A stretch of DNA of 21,157 nt from Methylotenera sp. (GTDB taxonomy: Bacteria > Pseudomonadota > Gammaproteobacteria > Burkholderiales > Methylophilaceae). The stretch lies in contig SXVG01000137.1 in the NCBI GenBank assembly GCA_005791685.1, positions 1 to 21,157 on the forward strand, given 5' to 3'. Below, piece by piece: positions 15,773-21,157 of this stretch (positions within the stretch are counted from its first letter, which is position 1; each line of letters opens with the position of its first letter). A model generated the notes under the pieces. That model saw nothing but the letters and a program-made list of their open reading frames with translations. It had not been told where the DNA came from and did not search any database. Position numbers and translations under genes: made by a program.

Positions 15773-16186
15773 TTAGTTAGACTGTTGGGTTGGGCAATCC
15801 ACATAAGGATAACGCACATGACCATAACGTATTACCAAAATAGCAATCGCTATTAAGAAGATGGAACCTGACAGCGCCAGCATTTGCAAGGCATTAATCT
15901 CGGCCACTTCCAGCACTAAATAACGCGCCAAGGCGATAATGCCGATGTACAGTGGGTATCTAACCGGCAAATTGCCTGAACCCAGGTAGTGATTCAGCAT
16001 AGACATCACCTCTAGGTAGAGAAACAGCAAGAGCAAATCCCCCACCGCAATTGCCCGCGCCTGCCATATATGCAATATGGCCTCAAGCACAGCGAAAATG
16101 GTCGCCGTAGCGATGGTAATCAATACGCCTTGCTCGACTACACCAAGGCCACGTTGTACCAACTTGCTGAATTTATTTGGGGTCAT
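15773..16186 (-). CDS. psiE: PsiE-family membrane protein
   Basis: A 137-residue inner-membrane protein with four hydrophobic segments (about 18-40, 47-64, 77-95 and 99-120) and the segments DLLLLFLYLEVMSML and VRYPLYIGIIALARYLVLE that mark the PsiE family (phosphate-starvation-inducible protein E). In E. coli psiE is induced by phosphate limitation; its function is unknown. The gene begins 95 bases after ybeZ, with a TATAAT on the minus strand in that gap, and continues into ybeY. I saw no Pho box. Its placement between ybeZ and ybeY is unusual for this operon. The family call rests on motif memory and topology; biochemical role is not assigned. Confidence 0.82.
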   Translation of the reverse strand: MTPNKFSKLVQRGLGVVEQGVLITIATATIFAVLEAILHIWQARAIAVGDLLLLFLYLEVMSMLNHYLGSGNLPVRYPLYIGIIALARYLVLEVAEINALQMLALSGSIFLIAIAILVIRYGHVRYPYVDCPTQQSN

Positions 16187-16215
16187 TGCTATCTCGCTTT
16201 ATCTAGACGTGGATC

Positions 16216-16221
16216 ATTATA
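16216..16221 (-). promoter_or_regulatory. Possible -10 box before the psiE-ybeY genes
   Basis: TATAAT reads on the minus strand 30 bases before the psiE ATG. No acceptable -35 lies at the correct distance, so it is only a candidate for an internal promoter. Confidence 0.35.
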
Positions 16222-16281
16222 CATTACTGACTTTAATCAATACTGCCCGGCATTAGCTCTGCAATGGACACCGGCTTAGCC

Positions 16282-17229
16282 CTATTTCTCGGCCTGTTGC
16301 TCATACTGCTCGTAGGCATTGACTATTTTTTGCACCAAGGGATGACGCACCACATCCGCCGCCAAGAAATGGGTCATGGCGATGCCCTTGATGTCTTTTA
16401 ACACCTTTTGCGCTTCCACCAAGCCACTTTTTTGGTGACGTTGCAAATCAATCTGTGTCACATCCCCGGTAATCACGGCTTTGGTGCCAAACCCAATGCG
16501 GGTCAAAAACATTTTCATTTGTTCGGGCGTGGTGTTTTGCGCTTCGTCCAAAATAATAAAGCTCTGATTCAAGGTGCGGCCACGCATGTAGGCCAAAGGC
16601 GCCACTTCAATGGCGCCGCGCTCAAACATTTTATTCACCGTGTCGTAACCGGCTAAATCGTACAAGGCGTCGTACAAAGGCCGTAAATAAGGGTCGACTT
16701 TTTGGTTTAAATCGCCGGGCAGAAAGCCCAACTTTTCCCCGGCCTCGACCGCCGGCCTCACTAAGACGATGCGTTTCACCCTATCCCGACTCATGGCATC
16801 CACCGCACTGGCCACCGCCAAATAGGTCTTACCGGTGCCGGCTGGGCCTATACCAAAGCTAATGTCGTGGTCTTGAATTTGCTGCAAATAAGCAATCTGC
16901 CTAGGCGTACGCCCATGCAGCTCGGTGCGCCGCGTCATCAACACCGGCGCATTGGAGCTGGCAACATCTTCTGGCTTGAGTTTGTTGATTTCCACTAAAC
17001 CCAGTTGAATTTCATCCAAGCCTATCGGATGTTTAGCGCGCGCGTAAAAATTTTCCAATAACTGGGCGGCCAAACGCTCATTATGCACGTCCCCAACAAA
17101 ACGCAGCTGCGCACCGCGACGAATAATTTGCACATCTAAAGCATCGGCAATTTGCTTGATGTTTTCATCCAAGACGCCGCATAAATTGGCTAATCGTCCG
17201 TTGTCTTCTGGGCTTAAGGTGATTTCCAT
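16282..17229 (-). CDS. ybeZ: PhoH-like ATPase YbeZ
   Basis: A cytoplasmic P-loop ATPase of the PhoH family, thought to work with YbeY in RNA and ribosome processing. It has 315 residues. An N-terminal KH-like region (about 1-80, with VQIIRRGAQLRFVGD) precedes the ATPase core. That core has GPAGTGKT (Walker A, 128-135), VRPAVEAGEKLGFLPGD and the Walker B FIILDEAQN (224-232). Then follow GFGTKAVITGDVTQIDL and a C-terminal VRHPLVQKIVNAYEQYE. The ATG lies 12 bases after the miaB stop, so they are probably co-transcribed. Despite the PhoH name, a link to phosphate starvation is not shown, though a PsiE-family gene follows. Confidence 0.96.
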   Translation of the reverse strand: MEITLSPEDNGRLANLCGVLDENIKQIADALDVQIIRRGAQLRFVGDVHNERLAAQLLENFYARAKHPIGLDEIQLGLVEINKLKPEDVASSNAPVLMTRRTELHGRTPRQIAYLQQIQDHDISFGIGPAGTGKTYLAVASAVDAMSRDRVKRIVLVRPAVEAGEKLGFLPGDLNQKVDPYLRPLYDALYDLAGYDTVNKMFERGAIEVAPLAYMRGRTLNQSFIILDEAQNTTPEQMKMFLTRIGFGTKAVITGDVTQIDLQRHQKSGLVEAQKVLKDIKGIAMTHFLAADVVRHPLVQKIVNAYEQYEQQAEK

Positions 17230-17241
17230 AAAAACTTTACC

Positions 17242-18591
17242 CTAGTTGCTGATAATTTCGCCACGCAATCGTTTTGGATTGCTGACGTCGGTAATGCGCA
17301 CATGCACAAATTGATGGATTAAACTGGCATCCCCCAATAGATCAACGATACGATTATTATCGGTTTTACCGGCCAGTTCCTGACTGTTTTTCCACGACGC
17401 ACTTTCAATTAAGACGCGCTGCACACTGCCCAGCATGGCCACACTGATGGCCTTGCCTTGCGCCTCGTTGATGGCTTGCAATTTAGTCAATCTGGCCAAT
17501 TTTTCCGCTTGCGTGGTGTCGTCGTTTAAATAAGAGGCCGGTGTGCCTGGGCGTGGGCTGTATAAAAAGCTAAAGCTGTAATCAAAGCCTATGTCTTGCA
17601 TGAGCTTGGCGGTGGCGGCAAATTCAGCCTCGGTTTCACCGGGAAAGCCGACGATAAAATCCGAGGTGAAGGTCAAATTTGGATTCGCCTCGCGTAACTT
17701 ACGCACGGTGGATTTAAATTGCAATGCCGTGTAATTACGCTTCATGGCCATTAACACCCGATCGGCGCCGGCTTGCACCGGCAAATGCAAGTGCACGGCC
17801 AATTTGCTGATGTTAGCAAAGCAATCGATTAAACGTTGCGTCATCTCATTGGGATGGCTGGTGGTAAAACGGATGCGCTCTATCTGCGGAATTTCCGCTA
17901 TATACTCAATCAACATGGCCAAATCGGCTTCCAACCCGTCGTGGTCAGCTTTATAAGCATTGACGTTTTGCCCCAGCAAGGTGATCTCTTTGACCCCCTG
18001 CGCCGCCAACTGCACGGCTTCGGTCAAGATTGCGGCAAAAGGTCGCGACACTTCTTCGCCTCGGGTATAAGGCACCACACAAAAACTGCAATATTTGCTG
18101 CAGCCTTCCATAATGCTTAAAAAAGCACTGGCGCCTTCCACCCGTGGCGGTGGCAAATGATCGAATTTCTCTATCTCAGGAAAAGAAATGTCCACTTGCG
18201 ACACGCCGCTGGCTTGACTTTGTTTAATCATGTCGGGCAAGCGGTGCAGGGTTTGTGGGCCGAACACCACGTCCACATAAGGCGCACGCTTGATGATGTT
18301 ATCGCCCTCTTGCGAGGCCACGCAGCCGCCCACCCCTATGAGCAGATTGGGATTTTTTGCTTTCAGTGGAATAAATCGGCCTAAATGACTGAAGACTTTA
18401 TCTTCGGCTTTTTCTCTTACCGAGCAGGTATTGAGCAAAATAACATCGGCCTCTTCCGGGGTTTGCGTCTCCACCATGCCCTCTGCCGCCGCCAACATGT
18501 CGGCCATGCGGGAAGAATCGTATTCGTTCATTTGGCAGCCAAAGGTTTTGATAAACACTTTTTTCGGTGCGGCAGACGAACGGGGGGGCAT
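17242..18591 (-). CDS. miaB: tRNA-2-methylthio-N6-dimethylallyladenosine synthase
   Basis: A radical-SAM methylthiotransferase modifying i6A37 of tRNAs to ms2i6A. With the ATG at 18591 it has 449 residues. The N-terminal MTTase domain holds three cluster cysteines (Cys19 in FGCQMNEYDS, Cys56 in NTCSVREKAE, Cys90 in GGCVASQ). The radical-SAM motif CSKYCSFC gives Cys164, Cys168 and Cys171. LGQNVNAY, TSHPNEM, HLHLPVQAG and FIVGFPGETEAEF follow, and a C-terminal TRAM domain spans about 375-445. A TTG at 18618 in the same frame would add nine residues, with AGGT upstream; the true start is undecided. Directly after the ATG is a run of seven C. It heads the minus-strand series and is divergent from cysG. 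Confidence 0.96.
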   Translation of the reverse strand: MPPRSSAAPKKVFIKTFGCQMNEYDSSRMADMLAAAEGMVETQTPEEADVILLNTCSVREKAEDKVFSHLGRFIPLKAKNPNLLIGVGGCVASQEGDNIIKRAPYVDVVFGPQTLHRLPDMIKQSQASGVSQVDISFPEIEKFDHLPPPRVEGASAFLSIMEGCSKYCSFCVVPYTRGEEVSRPFAAILTEAVQLAAQGVKEITLLGQNVNAYKADHDGLEADLAMLIEYIAEIPQIERIRFTTSHPNEMTQRLIDCFANISKLAVHLHLPVQAGADRVLMAMKRNYTALQFKSTVRKLREANPNLTFTSDFIVGFPGETEAEFAATAKLMQDIGFDYSFSFLYSPRPGTPASYLNDDTTQAEKLARLTKLQAINEAQGKAISVAMLGSVQRVLIESASWKNSQELAGKTDNNRIVDLLGDASLIHQFVHVRITDVSNPKRLRGEIISN

Positions 18592-18646
18592 GCTGATGGA
18601 AATTTCTTTTGCCTTCAAAGCGTTATTTACCTATTGATGAGCCGTA

Positions 18647-18652
18647 ATTTTA
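18647..18652 (-). promoter_or_regulatory. Possible -10 box of miaB
   Basis: TAAAAT on the minus strand lies about 30 bases before the TTG and 55 before the ATG candidate of miaB. The -35 is poor, so this is a weak call. Confidence 0.3.
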
Positions 18653-18672
18653 GCGCATTTGTGCATATGCCA

Positions 18673-18691
18673 CACGCAAAGTTGCGGCGTG
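18673..18691. repeat. Inverted repeat in the miaB-cysG divergent spacer
   Basis: CACGC (18673-18677) matches GCGTG (18687-18691), and within it CGCAA matches TTGCG with two bases between. The two pairings share bases, so one site can form only one at a time. It lies just upstream of the cysG -10 candidate and could be an operator. Confidence 0.3.
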
Positions 18692-18696
18692 CGAGG

Positions 18697-18702
18697 TAAA
18701 AT
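18697..18702 (+). promoter_or_regulatory. Possible -10 box of cysG
   Basis: TAAAAT lies 26 bases before the cysG ATG, giving a short leader of about 18 bases with GAGAG as a ribosome binding site. No convincing -35 was found. Confidence 0.35.
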
Positions 18703-18727
18703 AGGCAAAAATTGAGAGCGATAGCCC

Positions 18728-20122
18728 ATGCAAGCACTGCCTATTTTCATGAACATCAGCGAGCGCCCCTGTGTGGTTATAGGGGCGGGGGAAGTCGCGG
18801 CCAGAAAAGTGGCCATGCTGTTAAAAGCCCATGCGGCTGTCAGCGTGTATGCCCCAGAGATTTGCACCACCCTGCAGGCTTTGGTCGATGCTGGCCGCAT
18901 CCAATATAGCCAAATGCCTTATAACGAAAGTCAATTAAACGGCGCGTGTTTAGTCATCGCTGCAAGCAATAACGCCAGCGTTAATAGCGCCGTGTCCGTG
19001 GCAGCAAAAGCGCAAAACATCCCGGTGAATGTGGTCGACGCCCCCGCCTTATGCAGCTTCACCATGGCCGCCATAGTGGAAAGGTCGCCCATCGTCATTG
19101 CCATTTCCAGCGAAGGCCATGCCCCGGTATTAGCCCGCTACCTACGCAGCAAAATTGAAACCATGCTACCGGCAGGCTACGGCCGTATCGCCGCGATTGC
19201 CGGTGAATTTAGAGATAAAGTCAAAAACAAATACGCCAGCAGCCAAGCGCGCCGTGTGTTTTGGGAAGGCGTATTGCAAGGACCCATAGTCGAGCGCATT
19301 TTAGCTGGCCAAGAGGCGGCCGCCAGATCGGCCCTAGACAACTTATTGGCCGATAACAGCGCAGCGCAACAACACGGTGAAGTGTATTTGGTGGGTGGCG
19401 GACCAGGCGACCCCGATCTACTCACCTTCCGCGCCTTGCGCCTCATGCAACAATGCGATGTCTGCGTCTACGATAAGCTGGTCAGTCCAGAAGTATTAGA
19501 CTTAGTCAGGCGTGATGCCGAACTAATCTACGTAGGCAAATCGCGCGATCAACACACTTTGGCACAAGAAGAAATCAATCAATTATTAGCCAGCTTAGCC
19601 CTGGCCGGAAAGCGCGTGTTGCGCTTAAAAGGAGGCGACCCGTTTATTTTTGGTCGCGGTGGCGAAGAAATTGAAACCCTCATGCAACAAGGTGTGCCGT
19701 TTCAAGTGGTGCCCGGTATCACGGCCGCCAATGGCGTGTCTAGCTACGCCGGCATACCCCTGACGCACCGCGATTATGCCCAAGCTTGCCTGTTCATTAC
19801 CGGCCATTTGAAAAACGGTGAACTGGATTTGGATTGGGCGGCCATGGCCAGGCCACAACAAACCGTGGTGATTTACATGGGCTTAGTTGGCTTGGAGAAA
19901 ATCTGCCGGCAATTGATAGCGCATGGGGTGTCAGCCACCATGCCGGCGGCGGTCATACAACAAGGCACCACGCAGAATCAACGGGTAGTGAGCGCCAACT
20001 TGAGTGACTTGGCAGCTAAAGTGGCGGCAGCTCAAATGAAAGCCCCGTGTTTAACCATCATAGGCGAAGTGGTGCAACTGCGTGAAAAATTAAACTGGTT
20101 CGAACCGCAAACCAAGGCTTAA
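18728..20122 (+). CDS. cysG: Siroheme synthase CysG (trifunctional)
   Basis: CysG makes siroheme, the cofactor of sulfite and nitrite reductases, from uroporphyrinogen III: two SAM methylations, NAD-dependent oxidation and iron chelation. At 464 residues it carries both modules. The N-terminal dehydrogenase/chelatase has GAGEVAARK (19-27), with Asp104 in NVVDAP and Ser128 in AISSEGHAPVLAR at the same numbers as the catalytic Asp104 and phosphoserine Ser128 of the enteric enzyme. The C-terminal methyltransferase starts about 218 with VYLVGGGPGDPDLLT and has LRLKGGDPFIFGRGGEE (298-314) and GITAANGVSSYAGIPLTHRDY. The ATG matches the family N-terminus (ALPIF). Residue 129 is Glu where Gly is common. 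No sulfur or nitrogen assimilation genes are next to it. Confidence 0.97.
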   Translation: MQALPIFMNISERPCVVIGAGEVAARKVAMLLKAHAAVSVYAPEICTTLQALVDAGRIQYSQMPYNESQLNGACLVIAASNNASVNSAVSVAAKAQNIPVNVVDAPALCSFTMAAIVERSPIVIAISSEGHAPVLARYLRSKIETMLPAGYGRIAAIAGEFRDKVKNKYASSQARRVFWEGVLQGPIVERILAGQEAAARSALDNLLADNSAAQQHGEVYLVGGGPGDPDLLTFRALRLMQQCDVCVYDKLVSPEVLDLVRRDAELIYVGKSRDQHTLAQEEINQLLASLALAGKRVLRLKGGDPFIFGRGGEEIETLMQQGVPFQVVPGITAANGVSSYAGIPLTHRDYAQACLFITGHLKNGELDLDWAAMARPQQTVVIYMGLVGLEKICRQLIAHGVSATMPAAVIQQGTTQNQRVVSANLSDLAAKVAAAQMKAPCLTIIGEVVQLREKLNWFEPQTKA

Positions 20123-20124
20123 AA

Positions 20125-21157
20125 CTAGTTCTTAATGGGCAGGGTCAGCCTGGCTTCTAGGCCGCCTTCTGGCCGATTGATCAACTTCAATTGACCGTGA
20201 TGCAGTTTAGCAATGCGATCAGCGATGGCCAAACCTAAGCCGCTGCCGCCAGCATTACTGCGTGCACTATCTAAGCGTTCAAACGGGCGCAATAATTTTT
20301 CCACATGCGTATCCGGAATGCCAGGACCATTATCAAACACACTGATCAAAATATGCTGCGCCGTGATTTTGCTGGCCACCCGCACCTGTCCACCGCCATA
20401 GGCATAGGCATTGCCTACCAAATTATCCAATAAACGCTGCATGGCCAAGGGCTTGATGGGCACCACATAAGACGCTGCCAACTGCACCGCAATGTCACGC
20501 CCCGCGCGCAATTGCCTGTCATGCAAAGCTTGCAATAGGCTGTTGATCTCTGTCATTTGCGTGGGTTCGCCTTCTACGCCTTTCACAAAATCCAAGAATT
20601 GATGGATGATGTTGTCCATGTCCGCGATGTCTTCCACCATGCCGTGTTTGAGACTGGCGCAACCGTCTTCAGGCAACATTTCAACGGCTAAACGCAAGCG
20701 CGCCAGCGGCGTGCGTATATCATGCGAAACCCCGGCTAAAATAAGGGTGCGCTCGGCATCCAATTCCGCCAAAGAATCGGCCATTTTATTAAACGTGTCG
20801 TTCACTTCTTGCAACTCGGCAAAGCTGCCCTCCGGCAATTTCTCCGGCTGCTCGCCATTGCGCAATCGATCGGCGGCGTTCATCAACAAATGCAAAGGGC
20901 GATTGATTCGTATGGCAATAAAATAGCCTGCGCCCAAAGACAAGGCCAACACCAAGGCCGCCCAGCCTAGCCATTGCCAAGGAAAAGCCCGTTCGACATG
21001 CACGCGCGGTATGACCACCCAATAATCGTCCGGCCCGATATTAAAGCTGATCCACAAGCCCTGCACGCCATAATGATTAACGGTAATGATGGTTTCAGGG
21101 CCGAGTCGCTCACGAATTTTGCTGGCCACCATATTGATGAAAGGGTCAGCCGGCAGC
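20125..21157 (-). CDS. envZ: EnvZ-like sensor histidine kinase, N-terminus outside the window
   Basis: The C-terminal 343 residues of an inner-membrane two-component sensor kinase. The frame stays open to the window edge (LPADPFINMVASKIRERL), so the ATG at 21132 is internal. What remains is the end of the periplasmic part, ending in YWVVIPRVHVERAFPW, a transmembrane helix (WQWLGWAALVLALSLGAGYFI) and a HAMP domain. Next is the HisKA motif GVSHDIRTPLARLR with the phosphorylated His codon at 20724-20722. The ATPase domain has LLDNLVGNAYAYGGG (N box), VFDNGPGIP (G1) and GSGLGLAIADRIAKLHHG (G2). The sequence looks like betaproteobacterial EnvZ; an OmpR-type regulator would be expected just outside. 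The stop codon lies two bases from the cysG stop. Confidence 0.9.
   Translation of the reverse strand, partial: LPADPFINMVASKIRERLGPETIITVNHYGVQGLWISFNIGPDDYWVVIPRVHVERAFPWQWLGWAALVLALSLGAGYFIAIRINRPLHLLMNAADRLRNGEQPEKLPEGSFAELQEVNDTFNKMADSLAELDAERTLILAGVSHDIRTPLARLRLAVEMLPEDGCASLKHGMVEDIADMDNIIHQFLDFVKGVEGEPTQMTEINSLLQALHDRQLRAGRDIAVQLAASYVVPIKPLAMQRLLDNLVGNAYAYGGGQVRVASKITAQHILISVFDNGPGIPDTHVEKLLRPFERLDSARSNAGGSGLGLAIADRIAKLHHGQLKLINRPEGGLEARLTLPIKN

Noticed and set aside
16187..16281. Pho box upstream of the PsiE-family gene
   Set aside because: I looked for paired CTGTCAT-like repeats and found only isolated partial matches, so phosphate control is not supported by sequence.
1..21157. 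CRISPR array, mobile element, tRNA or rRNA gene, or a hidden defence system
   Set aside because: No regularly spaced repeats, transposase or integrase, cloverleaf or rRNA-like sequence was seen, and nearly all sequence belongs to recognised housekeeping genes.

Overview
The window is an ordinary, gene-dense piece of bacterial chromosome. Gene content, protein sequences and gene order point to a betaproteobacterium: tkt-gap-pgk-pyk-purC on one side, the glyQ-glyS-gmhB-plsC and miaB-ybeZ-ybeY-corC-lnt strings on the other, and an EnvZ-type kinase of betaproteobacterial style. By eye the GC content is moderate, about half. Nitrosomonadales/Methylophilaceae-like or Neisseriales-like organisms would both fit; the sequence alone does not settle this. 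No rRNA, tRNA, insertion sequence, prophage or CRISPR array was seen. No gene-free stretch exceeds 300 bases; the longest is the 185-base tkt-gap spacer.

Layout. Bases 1-7261 read on the plus strand: transketolase (its first part lies outside the window), GAPDH, phosphoglycerate kinase and pyruvate kinase, then SAICAR synthetase, a small DUF1232 membrane protein and inorganic pyrophosphatase. This is central carbon metabolism (pentose phosphate interconversion and lower glycolysis/gluconeogenesis) followed by one purine gene and pyrophosphate removal. Clear intrinsic terminators follow tkt and pgk, and promoter-like sequences precede purC and ppa.

Bases 7282-18591 read on the minus strand. 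In transcription order they are miaB, ybeZ (PhoH-like), a PsiE-family membrane protein, ybeY, corC, a small exported protein of unknown function, lnt, glyQ, glyS, gmhB, plsC and a YgjP-type metallopeptidase. They cover tRNA modification, ribosome/RNA quality control, lipoprotein acylation, glycyl-tRNA charging, LPS heptose synthesis and phospholipid synthesis. Several junctions overlap by four bases (glyQ/glyS, plsC/ygjP-like), suggesting translational coupling.

Bases 18728-20122 (plus) encode the bifunctional siroheme synthase CysG, divergent from miaB. Bases 20125-21157 (minus) encode the C-terminal part of an EnvZ-like sensor kinase whose start lies outside the window; it meets cysG tail to tail with two bases between stop codons.

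I found no convincing undescribed multi-gene system. The parts worth a second look are regulatory or contextual: competing hairpins and a palindrome between tkt and gap, a terminator plus TTG start that set pyk apart from pgk, interleaved inverted repeats at the purC promoter, and two unusual genes (PsiE family and a small exported protein) inserted into the otherwise conserved miaB-ybeZ-ybeY-corC-lnt string.
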